From Sphingobacteriales bacterium 50-39 (GTDB taxonomy: Bacteria; Bacteroidota; Bacteroidia; Chitinophagales; Chitinophagaceae), in NCBI GenBank assembly GCA_001898505.1, contig MKTZ01000008.1, positions 310,001 through 374,000 on the forward strand: a stretch of 64,000 nucleotides of DNA, written 5' to 3'. The position numbers and the translations under genes are program-made. Below are positions 36,060 to 44,443 of the stretch, in pieces; positions within the stretch are counted from its first letter, which is position 1; each line of letters begins with the position of its first letter. A model generated the notes under the pieces. The model was not told where the DNA came from. It worked only from the letters and a program-made list of their open reading frames with translations, and did no database searches.

Positions 36060-36079
36060 TAAATAATTTAACACCGTTA
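36060..36079. promoter_or_regulatory. Putative TetR autoregulatory operator
   Basis: TAAATAATTTAACACCGTTA, 23 bp upstream of the tetR start, is the partner of the 35256-35275 site. Both hold the palindrome TAAATAATTTA, and this copy also has TAAC/GTTA half-sites. Confidence 0.6.
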
Positions 36080-36199
36080 GACAAAATTAGAATTAAAACG
36101 CAATTCTCCAAAAGAATTTTTCAGATATTGGATAGGGAGGTTTTAAAATATTTGATTATAAGCTAGTTGCGTTGGCGGGGACGGATGGGTGTTGGCAGG

Positions 36200-36661
36200 C
36201 TATCGGAGCCGGTCGGCACTTTTTACCAGCTTCTCATCTCTACGGATATTGCGGGCTGCCATGAACAGCAGGACTGGTATGGCCAGGGAGAAGAGCGCAC
36301 CAAGGCTGTAATTTCCGGACTCGAAGGGCGGAACACCGCTCTTCCACCAGTAGAGAAGGATATTGAGCAGGGACAAGAAGATGAGACCGATAGTGATCCA
36401 CAGCTGTTTTTTCCTAACCTTGAAGTTGAAGATATTTATCAGAATGCCTGCCATGATGATAACTGTGACAAGCAGGATCAGAATGCTGCCGGACCCCGCG
36501 CTGACAGACCCCGCGCCAAGTGTTGGCACTGCTTTTACCTCCAGCGGAGCAATCCCGTTCAGTCCTACCTTCATATTCCCAAAGTAGAAGGCAAATTTAA
36601 AGGTCAGCCCTGCGGAGACGGCTGCCAATAACATCCATATGGTTTGTATTCTTTGCAGCAT
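36200..36661 (-). CDS. DUF4293 four-helix membrane protein
   Basis: A 153-residue inner-membrane protein. It begins MLQRIQTIWMLLAAVSAGLTF, the usual DUF4293 start, and has four membrane helices (about 5-25, 60-80, 85-105, 122-138) with a short external loop between the first two and a basic C-terminal tail. The family is restricted mainly to Bacteroidota and its function is not known. It sits 30 bp downstream of glyA on the same strand, so it may be read from the glyA promoter. Confidence 0.82.
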   Translation of the reverse strand: MLQRIQTIWMLLAAVSAGLTFKFAFYFGNMKVGLNGIAPLEVKAVPTLGAGSVSAGSGSILILLVTVIIMAGILINIFNFKVRKKQLWITIGLIFLSLLNILLYWWKSGVPPFESGNYSLGALFSLAIPVLLFMAARNIRRDEKLVKSADRLR

Positions 36662-36691
36662 AGGTAACGTTTTACAAATTTGGTTTGAGTT

Positions 36692-37972
36692 TTATCCCAG
36701 CTCGGGATAAAGTGGGAACTGTTTCATAAAGCTGTTGACCTCACCTTTCAATGCCGACAGCACTGCTTCATCCTCTGTATTCATCAGCGCTTTATCGATC
36801 ATATCCACCACGGTGCGCATATGCGATTCCTTCATGCCACGGGACGTGATGGCGGGTACGCCGACCCGGATGCCTGAAGTGATAAAGGCGCTCTTGTCAT
36901 CGAAGGGGACCATATTCTTATTGACGGTGATGTCTGCCTTCCCCAGCGCAATTTCGCCTTTTTTACCACTGATATTTTTATTTCTCAGGTCGATCAGCAG
37001 CAGGTGATTGTCCGTGCCGCCGCTGACGATGTTATATCCTTTCTCCAAAAAGACTTTCGACATGGCCTGTGCATTGGCGATGATCTGTTTGGCGTACACG
37101 GTGAAATCATCCGAAAGTATCTCTCCGAATGCCACGGCCTTGGCGGCGATGACATGTTCCAGGGGGCCGCCCTGTGTTCCCGGGAATACGGCCATATCGA
37201 TGAGATTGCTCATGGGGCGGATATTTCCCTTGACGTCCTTCAATCCAAAGGGATTATCAAAGTCCTTTTTCATGAGGATGATGCCGCCGCGGGGACCTCT
37301 TAATGTTTTATGGGTCGTAGAAGTAACAAAATGACAATGGTCAAAAGGGCTGCTGAGCAAGCCTTTGGCAATGAGACCGGCGGGATGCGCCATATCGCAC
37401 ATGACAAAGGCGCCTACTTCATCGGCAATCTTACGGATACGGGCATAATCCCAGTCGCGGCTGTAGGCCGAGGCGCCGCAGATGATCACTTTGGGCTTTT
37501 CCGCCCGCGCTACCTTCTCCATCATGTCATAATCCACCCTTCCGTCCTCTTTTTTCACACCATAAAATACGGGACGATACAGCTTGCCGGAGAAATTTAC
37601 GGGTGAGCCATGTGTAAGGTGTCCGCCCATGCTGAGGTCGAGGCCCAGAATGGTGTCGCCTGGCTGGATGAGGGCCAGCAGGAGGGAGGCGTTGGCTTGT
37701 GCACCGCTATGTGGCTGTACATTAGCATATTCGCAATTAAAGATCTGTTTCAATCTGTCGATCGCCAGCTGCTCCACCTGGTCAACGATCTCACAGCCGC
37801 CGTAATACCTTCTGCCGGGGTAGCCTTCGGCATATTTGTTGGTTAGTACGGTGCCCATCGCCTGCATTACCTGCAGCGAAGTGAAGTTCTCGGAGGCTAT
37901 CAGTTCGATGCCATGACGTTGCCGTTCCAGCTCTTTCTGTATCAGATCAAATATCAGGGTGTCTTTTTGCAT
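36692..37972 (-). CDS. glyA: Serine hydroxymethyltransferase
   Basis: A PLP enzyme that converts serine and tetrahydrofolate to glycine and methylene-THF, the main one-carbon source. All signature regions are present: [35 protein letters not shown], and the PLP lysine Lys222 in [14 protein letters not shown]. The length of 426 is normal. A perfect -7 element ends 4 bp before the ATG, so the message may lack a leader. No purine-type riboswitch is seen. Confidence 0.97.
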   Translation of the reverse strand: MQKDTLIFDLIQKELERQRHGIELIASENFTSLQVMQAMGTVLTNKYAEGYPGRRYYGGCEIVDQVEQLAIDRLKQIFNCEYANVQPHSGAQANASLLLALIQPGDTILGLDLSMGGHLTHGSPVNFSGKLYRPVFYGVKKEDGRVDYDMMEKVARAEKPKVIICGASAYSRDWDYARIRKIADEVGAFVMCDMAHPAGLIAKGLLSSPFDHCHFVTSTTHKTLRGPRGGIILMKKDFDNPFGLKDVKGNIRPMSNLIDMAVFPGTQGGPLEHVIAAKAVAFGEILSDDFTVYAKQIIANAQAMSKVFLEKGYNIVSGGTDNHLLLIDLRNKNISGKKGEIALGKADITVNKNMVPFDDKSAFITSGIRVGVPAITSRGMKESHMRTVVDMIDKALMNTEDEAVLSALKGEVNSFMKQFPLYPELG

Positions 37973-37976
37973 GGCG

Positions 37977-37984
37977 CAAATTTA
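37977..37984 (-). promoter_or_regulatory. -7 promoter element of glyA
   Basis: On minus this reads TAAATTTG, a perfect TAnnTTTG match, with only GCGC between it and the ATG. Transcription should begin very near the start codon. Confidence 0.55.
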
Positions 37985-38056
37985 TGTCAACTAAGTGAAA
38001 ATTCACTATTTTACACGCGCTTAGCAAGGAAAATACAGTTTTGAAAACACACACGG

Positions 38057-39055
38057 ATGAAAGCGATCATTCCAGTAGCCGGCGCTGGCACTAAATTAAG
38101 GCCTCATACTTATACACAGCCCAAGGCGCTTATCCCACTCGCAGGAAGGACTATCTTGTCCATTATCGTCGACCAGCTCCTGGAAGCAGGGATTAACGAG
38201 TTCATTTTCATCGTTGGCTATTTGGGAGAGAAAATACAGGATTTCGTCAAGCAGAAATATCCCCAGCTGACCGCGCATTTCGTATATCAGAACGAGCGTC
38301 ATGGCATCGGACATGCCGTATTGTTGACCCGGAGCATCGTGGGGGATGATGAGATATTCATCGTCCTGGGCGATACGATCTGCGAGTATGATGTAAAGGA
38401 AGTGCTCGGCAGGCCCACCTCTTTATTAGGAGTGAAGCGGGTGGACGATCCCCGTAATTTTGGCGTTGCGGAGCTGGAGGATGACGGCAGCATCGAGCGG
38501 GTAGTGGAGAAACCGCAGATACCCAAGTCGAATATGGCCCTGGTAGGCATCTACCGTATCCGGGAGACGGGTGTCCTGTTCGATTGTCTGGAGAATAATA
38601 TACGCAACCAGCTGACCAGCTATGGAGAATACAATCTGACGGACGCCATCGAATGCATGCTACGCAATGGCGTAAAATTCGAGAGTTTTAAGGTACAGAA
38701 CTGGTTCGACTGCGGGAAAAAGGAGACCTTGCTGGAATCCAATGCCAAACTGCTGAAAAAGTTTGGCGGCACCATCGCTCCCGACCACCAGTTCGAGAAT
38801 ACGATCATCTTACAACCCGTCAGCATTGCCCCGGGATGCGATATCCGCAACTCCATCGTAGGGCCCAATGTGGCCATCGGGGAAAAGACGAGGGTCAATT
38901 ACTCCATCATTAAGGACTCCATTATCGGCAGCTTTGCCGACCTGTATGATATCGTCCTCACCCATTCCCTTATCGGGAGCGACACGGAGGTAAAGGGGGA
39001 GTCCCGCAGCCTGAACATCGGGGACAATACGGAGATAGACCTTGGCGAGTCCTGA
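38057..39055 (+). CDS. Sugar-1-phosphate nucleotidyltransferase with left-handed beta-helix tail
   Basis: A 332-residue NTP-transferase that activates a sugar phosphate for cell-wall or surface polysaccharide synthesis. The N-terminal motif AIIPVAGAGTKLRPHTYTQPKAL contains the nucleotide-binding loop and the catalytic Lys. VLGDTICEYD holds the metal-binding Asp. The C-terminal quarter has hexapeptide-like repeats (TIILQPVSIAPGCDIRNSIVGPNVAIGEKTRVNYSIIKDSIIGSFADLYD). The layout fits glucose-1-phosphate thymidylyl/uridylyl- or mannose-1-phosphate guanylyl-type enzymes, and the exact sugar is not decidable. It is transcribed away from glyA and stands alone. Confidence 0.88.
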   Translation: MKAIIPVAGAGTKLRPHTYTQPKALIPLAGRTILSIIVDQLLEAGINEFIFIVGYLGEKIQDFVKQKYPQLTAHFVYQNERHGIGHAVLLTRSIVGDDEIFIVLGDTICEYDVKEVLGRPTSLLGVKRVDDPRNFGVAELEDDGSIERVVEKPQIPKSNMALVGIYRIRETGVLFDCLENNIRNQLTSYGEYNLTDAIECMLRNGVKFESFKVQNWFDCGKKETLLESNAKLLKKFGGTIAPDHQFENTIILQPVSIAPGCDIRNSIVGPNVAIGEKTRVNYSIIKDSIIGSFADLYDIVLTHSLIGSDTEVKGESRSLNIGDNTEIDLGES

Positions 39056-39170
39056 CCGACACTTCGGAAATTACGAAATGGCTCATGCAAGTGGGTGTAT
39101 TCGCGCTTCGGATTTGCTGGAATGGGAAAAAACAGGTAAATTGACGGAGGTCAATTATACTCTAATCTGA

Positions 39171-39596
39171 ATGTTTATGGGAAAGAATAAAAAATGGCTG
39201 TTGTTGCTGCTGATCTTCCCACTGGCTCTTTGCTCCAGGGCTAATACCGGGAGCGGGAAGATTGAGGGTGTTCTTCACGGCGTTGTCACCGATGCCATCA
39301 CCAAGAAACCATTGTCTGGCGTTACGGTATCTGCGCTCGTCCCCGGTACCAATAGCTCACGGGAAGTGACCACCGATGCTGACGGCTATTTCCGATTTGT
39401 ACAGTTGCCCGCCTCACAGGTGACCGTGCAATTCGACAAGAAAGGCTATCAATCCTACAAGCGTGCTAATATTATTTTAAAAGAGAAGAGTGCCGTAAAA
39501 TTAAATATTGAATGTCTGCCGGAAGATATGGATTCGGATGCCGATAACTCCAATGCCGAATACCCGATGCTACGGATGATGCAGACCAGCTTATAG
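39171..39596 (+). CDS. Exported carboxypeptidase-regulatory-like domain protein
   Basis: A 141-residue protein: a signal peptide (ends LCSRANTG), then one carboxypeptidase-D-regulatory-like beta sandwich (GVVTDAITKKPLSGVTVSALVPGTNSSREVTTDADGYFRFVQLPASQVTVQFDKKGYQSYKRANI), and a short acidic tail. In this phylum the domain usually forms the N-terminus of TonB-dependent receptors; here it stands alone and so may act as a binding or adaptor module. An alternative ATG is two codons in. A strong terminator follows. Confidence 0.75.
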   Translation: MFMGKNKKWLLLLLIFPLALCSRANTGSGKIEGVLHGVVTDAITKKPLSGVTVSALVPGTNSSREVTTDADGYFRFVQLPASQVTVQFDKKGYQSYKRANIILKEKSAVKLNIECLPEDMDSDADNSNAEYPMLRMMQTSL

Positions 39597-39610
39597 GTCT
39601 GGGCCGCCTT

Positions 39611-39641
39611 GTGTGAATCGGTCTTTAGACCAATTCCGCAC
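39611..39641. repeat. Palindrome related to the dispersed hairpin repeat
   Basis: A 31-bp near-palindrome centred on GGTCTTTAGACC. Its minus strand begins GTGCGGAATTGGTCT, the same as the start of copies A (33866) and B (44273) apart from one missing G, so it looks like a third, internally shortened member. Confidence 0.5.
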
Positions 39642-39676
39642 CGAAGAAAAAAAACGATGGTGTTAGTACTAATAAT

Positions 39677-39708
39677 AAAACAGGACTGGGAACAGTCCCG
39701 TTTTTTTT
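39677..39708 (+). terminator. Rho-independent terminator
   Basis: GGACTG and CAGTCC (39683-39688 and 39693-39698) with loop GGAA, flanked by AAAAC and GTTTTTTTT. It lies about 80 bp after the carboxypeptidase-regulatory-like gene and faces the same way. Confidence 0.85.
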
Positions 39709-39805
39709 CTACTACACATGAGGCTTAATATCTATTGTTATCCAGCCTTATACTTTTTCTTTGAACGTACCGGGGTTTGCGGCCCGGTGAGCGGCGCCGG
39801 CGCGG

Positions 39806-40471
39806 CTATTGCCACAGTTTCGGGTTGTTGTATTCCTCCAAGGTTTTCTGCACTTCTTTCCGCACCCGGGGCATTTCCGCCCGTACCGCTTCCATGATAG
39901 CTTCTGCTTCCCTGTGCAGCCGGTAGTCATTTATTCCGTTAGCCTGCTCCTCCTCCAACTCGGAACGAAGATCATCCATTTGTTCCTTCAGTGCCCTTAG
40001 CTCATTCCATATCTCCTCGTCGATGTTGAGGTCTTTCAGGGTTTGCAAGTCGTCTTCACCGATGACCATATCTTTCAATTCATCCAGGGCATCTATGTCT
40101 ATCCTGTCGGGGATCGGAGGAGGACCGAACTGTGCATTCAAGTCATTCAATGCGTCCATGTCAATGGCAGGCATATCCAGGTCAATGACCATATTATTGG
40201 GGGCATCCAGATCCGGTATTTCCGGCATGCCTTCCGTATCATCCACGTCCATACGGAGGTCCAGTTCCCTGGCCACCCGGCCTTCTTCCACATGTTTCTT
40301 GTGTTTCGGCGCCTTCTTAGCCGGCCGGGAACGGGAAGGGATCGAGTCCGACCCCTGTACTGACGCAGGCTGCAGGCGACGGCCGCCTGACCAGGCCAAT
40401 GCAGAAAAGGCTATACAGACCACTGTTACGATAGCTATGACGCGATACTTGGGGAGAAGGTTAACAGACAT
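39806..40471 (-). CDS. Membrane-anchored coiled-coil protein with Asp-rich spacer
   Basis: A 221-residue protein that I do not recognise. One N-terminal membrane segment (about 10-27, YRVIAIVTVVCIAFSALAW) is followed by a Lys/Arg/Pro-rich stretch. Then comes a spacer with recurrent Asp-Leu/Ile/Met steps (IPDLDAPNNMVIDLDMPAIDMDALNDLN, about 85-112), which may bind cations. The last 90 residues are a charged coiled coil (EEIWNELRALKEQMDDLRSELEEEQ). The layout recalls small Bacteroidota envelope or anti-sigma-linked proteins, but there is no sigma gene beside it. It stands alone. Confidence 0.6.
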   Translation of the reverse strand: MSVNLLPKYRVIAIVTVVCIAFSALAWSGGRRLQPASVQGSDSIPSRSRPAKKAPKHKKHVEEGRVARELDLRMDVDDTEGMPEIPDLDAPNNMVIDLDMPAIDMDALNDLNAQFGPPPIPDRIDIDALDELKDMVIGEDDLQTLKDLNIDEEIWNELRALKEQMDDLRSELEEEQANGINDYRLHREAEAIMEAVRAEMPRVRKEVQKTLEEYNNPKLWQ

Positions 40472-40644
40472 GGCAAATTATTTTTGGCTAAATACGACAT
40501 CCTTCGTATAAAAGTACGTAACCTTTCGTAAAATGTTGCACCGTCACCATGGTTTTTTTAACCACTCGTCCCAATGCGTCCCTAAAGGGGGAAAGAGCCA
40601 GGTTCCGATCATAGAGCCGCCGCCAAGCCTTGTTGACCAGCGCC

Positions 40645-41652
40645 TCACGCCAGCGTCAGATGACTTTCCATGGCCTGTTCGCCTTTGGTCAGCATCTCCT
40701 GCATCAGCGTGGGGTCGAAAGAGAGTCCATCGGGGCCGCCGCCCAGGGGCAGCTCGGGTCTTATTATGTGCAGCCGTACGGGGCGCTTGTTATAAAAGGG
40801 GTTATCTGTCTTCCCTGTGTCGAACCAGTCCTCGATCAGGGATGCCGGCACGCCCTGCTGCATTATCTTCTTTTTTACATCCTGGATATAACGGAGCCCT
40901 TCATTGTATAGGTTGGGCGTGATATGCAAATTGTTCGCGGTGTCGGCAGTAAAGATCTCCAATGCCTCCTGTAGAATAGAATAGATGTCATGATATTCCT
41001 TGTTCTCTACTGCATGTGTTACGGGTGATTGTAATAGAACGAACACTTCGGTGGCGCCGGCCAGTATGGCCATTTCAATACCTGCGTATTCGCGCGGACC
41101 TGCATCGATGTATTGCCGGATGGGCTCTTCCTGCGGAAAGATACGGATGGGAGGGAGTAGAACAGGCTGGCATGCGCAAGCCAGCAGCACCCGCAGGAAC
41201 TGGTCATAATTCTCGAAACGCCGTTGTGCGCACAGCGGGGTTATGACAGGATTGATGCTGGGGGAGAATACTGTCATCGCGTGCGTCTGCAGGCACATCG
41301 TATTAAAGTAAAGTTCCTTGCCGGAAGCGCACAACCTATTGTACAGGTTATGGTTATAATAATGGTCCAGCAGAGCCCAGAGAGGGCTGGCATCCAGGAT
41401 GGAAGCTTCCTGTATCCTCTCCGACAGGGCAAATTTCTTTATGATATCCCTGTTATGCTTAGTGGTAAATATTTCTATCAGCGGCCTTATTTCTTTCAGG
41501 GCGACAAAGGGAATGATCAATGAACCGGCGCCGCCGCCTGACAGGATGTCGAAGTGGAGATCGGGTCTGATCTCCATTAACTTTTGGATCGCACCCACTG
41601 CAAATGCTCCTCTGGAAATACCTCCATGGATGACCAACGCTGTTTTACTCAT
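40645..41652 (-). CDS. Patatin-like protein without the nucleophile serine
   Basis: A 335-residue protein with the patatin fold. The oxyanion loop GGISRGAFAVGAIQ (10-23) and the Asp region YIDAG (Asp183) fit patatin-like phospholipases. The nucleophile elbow, however, reads FDILSGGGAGSLI, so Gly41 stands where GxSxG has its Ser. The annotated frame could be extended to ATG 41724 but the added 24 residues look non-native; ATG 41652 is better. If the Gly is real, it is a non-catalytic or altered enzyme, perhaps a lipid-binding protein. A protein of this family would act at membrane lipids. It stands alone on minus. Confidence 0.75.
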   Translation of the reverse strand: MSKTALVIHGGISRGAFAVGAIQKLMEIRPDLHFDILSGGGAGSLIIPFVALKEIRPLIEIFTTKHNRDIIKKFALSERIQEASILDASPLWALLDHYYNHNLYNRLCASGKELYFNTMCLQTHAMTVFSPSINPVITPLCAQRRFENYDQFLRVLLACACQPVLLPPIRIFPQEEPIRQYIDAGPREYAGIEMAILAGATEVFVLLQSPVTHAVENKEYHDIYSILQEALEIFTADTANNLHITPNLYNEGLRYIQDVKKKIMQQGVPASLIEDWFDTGKTDNPFYNKRPVRLHIIRPELPLGGGPDGLSFDPTLMQEMLTKGEQAMESHLTLA

Positions 41653-41823
41653 GCTTGTCGATTTAGAATAATGCCTTCCGCCAACAGGCGGGACGTAGCA
41701 ATGCTCGGGCTGTTTGAAAGCCATTAAAGGTGGGTCAATTTAGCGAATGGATGGATTGCGAAAAATACAACTTTAGTGGTATTTGACTCCGGGGCGCTTT
41801 TTGCCATTCCCGGACGCCGGGCT

Positions 41824-41850
41824 GACCAGGCTTCCAACGGGAGCCTGGTC
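41824..41850 (-). terminator. Stem-loop after the ABC permease gene
   Basis: GACCAGGCT (41824-41832) pairs perfectly with AGCCTGGTC (41842-41850), directly next to the stop codon of the permease gene. No T-run follows on minus. Confidence 0.6.
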
Positions 41851-43185
41851 CTATGCTTTGAACGCCCATTTCCACATGGTCCGCCAGGTGGGTTTTTTGC
41901 CATACATCAGGATACCTGTGCGGTAGATCTTACCCGCCATCCAGACGGTGAAGATGAATCCTGCTACCAGCAGCATCATGGATAGCCCGAGCTGCCACCA
42001 GGGCACCGTGCCTGGAACGCCAAAGGGTATGCGCCCCATCATGACGATGGGGGAGCTGAAGGGAATGATGCTGGCCCAGACACCGAGCTGTCCGCCGGGA
42101 TCACGCATGACGATGGTCATGATAAAAAAGGAGAAGATAACGGGCATGGTAACGGGTAGCATCAGGGACTGGGCTTCCTGTACATCCTCGTTCACGGCAC
42201 TGCCGATGGCAGCGAACAACGCGGAATAAAAAAGATAGCCTCCTATAAAGTAGAAGAGAAAACAGAAGAGGATCAATCCCCAGTTGGGCGTATTCAGGAA
42301 GCCTGTGAATTCGGCGACCTTTTGTGCCGCCGAGCTGACGCCGGGCGCGGAAGACATACCCATGGCATTGGCCTGTTGTTGCTTGGCTACCTCCATCATG
42401 ATATCATGGGGTATCAATCCCTGTGCGAGCAGCGCCAGGCTGACAAGCAGGACTACCCATAGCATGAATTGCGTCAATCCAACGGCGCCGATGCCCAGGA
42501 TCTTGCCCATCATCAGCTGGAATGGTTTTACCGAGCTGATAACCACTTCGGCTATACGCGTAGTCTTTTCTTCCATCACGCCGCGCATCACAGCGGCTCC
42601 ATAAATAAAGGTGAGCATATAGATCAGCGTGCCGCATATGTATCCGATGGCGGTAGAAGCTCCCTGGTTGGAGGCCTTGGCTATCTTGCCCTGGTCTTCG
42701 TAGCTTCTCAGTTCGGCAATATCGGCGCTTTTTCTAACAGAGTCCAATTTGGCGCGGCTGACACTTGTCTTTTGGTAGATCATATGATCGACGATGGCAT
42801 TGTCGATCCGGCCCTGGAGGTCGCTGATACCCTCGAGCGCCAACTGTTTTTTATATTTCAAACGGTAAATGGTCTTTTGGCCTTCCGGCAGCACGGGTAT
42901 GATCAATACGGCGGTATTCCCTTTCTCCGCGTAGTTCAGCGTGTCCAATTCCGGAGAGAAGTTAAAGCTGATGGAGCTGTCGCTCTTGAGGTAGTCCTTA
43001 AAATACCCATTGGCGTCGATGACGGCGATGCGGTGCTGGCTTTTACCTTGCAGGGATATCCACACGGAGACTGTTATAAACAGGATGATCGCCAGGGGGA
43101 GAAGAAAGGTAGAGAGCAGGAAGGTCTTATTCCTTACCCGGGTAGTGTATTCGCGCCGTGTGATCAACCATATTTTATTACTCAT
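41851..43185 (-). CDS. ABC-2 type transporter permease (NatB-like)
   Basis: A 444-residue membrane subunit of a two-gene exporter. It has an N-terminal helix (about 22-42), a large extracytoplasmic domain (45-190) and a cluster of five or six helices in the C-terminal half (from about IGYICGTLIYMLTFIYGAAVMRG). The domain MRGVMEEKTTRIAEVVISSVKPFQLMMGKILG is characteristic of NatB-type permeases, which in Bacillus export sodium. The substrate here is unknown. The ATPase gene lies 10 bp upstream on the same strand and starts the operon. Confidence 0.88.
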   Translation of the reverse strand: MSNKIWLITRREYTTRVRNKTFLLSTFLLPLAIILFITVSVWISLQGKSQHRIAVIDANGYFKDYLKSDSSISFNFSPELDTLNYAEKGNTAVLIIPVLPEGQKTIYRLKYKKQLALEGISDLQGRIDNAIVDHMIYQKTSVSRAKLDSVRKSADIAELRSYEDQGKIAKASNQGASTAIGYICGTLIYMLTFIYGAAVMRGVMEEKTTRIAEVVISSVKPFQLMMGKILGIGAVGLTQFMLWVVLLVSLALLAQGLIPHDIMMEVAKQQQANAMGMSSAPGVSSAAQKVAEFTGFLNTPNWGLILFCFLFYFIGGYLFYSALFAAIGSAVNEDVQEAQSLMLPVTMPVIFSFFIMTIVMRDPGGQLGVWASIIPFSSPIVMMGRIPFGVPGTVPWWQLGLSMMLLVAGFIFTVWMAGKIYRTGILMYGKKPTWRTMWKWAFKA

Positions 43186-43195
43186 AGCAATTCAG

Positions 43196-44134
43196 TTAAG
43201 CTGTTGTGGGTTGAAATTGACGGGCCAGGGGAGTTCCTTCCACCAGCCGGATAAATATGTCATTCAGTGAGGGAAGTATTTCCGTAAAGGCGGTAATATT
43301 CTGCCCCTCGTTGATGAAATGCGACAATACATCGTTGGAACGATAGCCATCCCGGATCTTTACGATGAGACTGCCTTCCTTATTACCGACCACTTCGAAT
43401 GCTTTGGCTGTTGTAGAGGAGCTATTACCCGTACCTTCCAGACCGATGCTAAAAAGATTTTCCTTGAACTGTTGTTTTACGCCAGCCACGCTGCCATCCA
43501 ATATCTTCTGTCCCCTGTTGACCAGGATGATATGGTCGCATATCTCTTCTACCTGTTCCATCCGGTGGGTACTGAAGATGATGGTGCTGCCTTTGCGGGC
43601 CAGCGCATAGATCTCGTCCTTTATAAGATTGGAATTGACGGGGTCCAGTCCACTGAAGGGTTCGTCCAGTATGATGAGCTTTGGTTCATGCAACACGGTG
43701 GTGACGAACTGGAGCTTTTGTCCCATGCCCTTGCTGAGATCTTCGACTTTTTTGCTCCACCAGCTCTGCATTTCAAATTTTACAAACCATTCCTTTACTT
43801 TTTGAGTTGCCTCTTGTTTGCTAAGCCCTTTTAGCTGCGCCAGGTATACGGCCTGCTCCCCTATCCTCATCTTTTTATAAAGACCCCGTTCCTCCGGCAT
43901 GTATCCGATGTGTGTGATATCGTTCTTGGGATCGAAGGGGCTGCCTTCAAAAAGTATCTCTCCTTCATCAGGATAAAATATACCCGTGATCATGCGGATG
44001 AGAGTGGTCTTACCCGCGCCATTGGGCCCCAGCAGGCCAAAGATGGACCCTTTGCTCAGGTTGAAGCTGATAGAGTCCACCGCCCTTTGGGAGGAGAAAT
44101 ATTTTTTCAGATGATTGACTTGCAGGATATCCAT
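43196..44134 (-). CDS. ABC transporter ATP-binding protein (NatA-like)
   Basis: A 312-residue ATPase that drives the adjacent ABC-2 permease. Walker A is GPNGAGKTTLIRM (36-48), the signature is LSKGMGQKLQF and Walker B is LIILDEPFSGLDP. A C-terminal extension of about 80 residues (DUF4162-like, SIGLEGTGNSSSTTAKAFEVVGNKEGSLIV) is typical for NatA-type ATPases. A perfect -7 element sits 5 bp before the ATG. It forms a two-gene operon with the permease. Confidence 0.93.
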   Translation of the reverse strand: MDILQVNHLKKYFSSQRAVDSISFNLSKGSIFGLLGPNGAGKTTLIRMITGIFYPDEGEILFEGSPFDPKNDITHIGYMPEERGLYKKMRIGEQAVYLAQLKGLSKQEATQKVKEWFVKFEMQSWWSKKVEDLSKGMGQKLQFVTTVLHEPKLIILDEPFSGLDPVNSNLIKDEIYALARKGSTIIFSTHRMEQVEEICDHIILVNRGQKILDGSVAGVKQQFKENLFSIGLEGTGNSSSTTAKAFEVVGNKEGSLIVKIRDGYRSNDVLSHFINEGQNITAFTEILPSLNDIFIRLVEGTPLARQFQPTTA

Positions 44135-44139
44135 AGCAA

Positions 44140-44147
44140 CAAATATA
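44140..44147 (-). promoter_or_regulatory. -7 promoter element of the NatA-like gene
   Basis: On minus this reads TATATTTG, a perfect TAnnTTTG match five bases before the ATG, again predicting a nearly leaderless message. Confidence 0.5.
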
Positions 44148-44272
44148 TATAATGCCCGGATTGAAAAAATTACAAAAAAACCTTATGTGCAGGGAATAAG
44201 TCGCCGGACCCTTCCAATTATTACTAAAAAATTATTAACGGCGCCCTGGCAGGAACAGCGGTCTTATAAAAA

Positions 44273-44316
44273 GTGCGGGAATTGGTCTCGCTCGAAAAAT
44301 AGCCCAATTCCCGCAT
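44273..44316. repeat. Dispersed hairpin repeat, copy B
   Basis: The same hairpin as at 33866: GCGGGAATTGG (44275-44285) and CCAATTCCCGC (44304-44314). It lies in the 309-bp gap between the divergent ABC ATPase and S1/P1 nuclease genes. Directly after it comes a second repeat (44321-44382). Confidence 0.7.
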
Positions 44317-44320
44317 ACAA

Positions 44321-44382
44321 GGCCTTCGTCGGAGCTGCTTCGTCACGCCCCTCCTTGGTCGCAACCTTCGCAGGGCTCGGTT
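44321..44382 (+). repeat. 62-bp dispersed repeat, copy 1
   Basis: Begins GGCCTTCGTCGGAGCTGCTT. It is 54/62 identical to the reverse complement of 49268-49329. The gap-free match and intergenic position suggest a mobile or amplified non-coding repeat. The open frames read through it on both strands are by-products of its base composition. Confidence 0.7.
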
Positions 44383-44443
44383 GTGTCTGTCCTTCGGACG
44401 AGCCCCTTCCAGGGTCTCCTGATTTGATGTACCTTCGGCCCTC

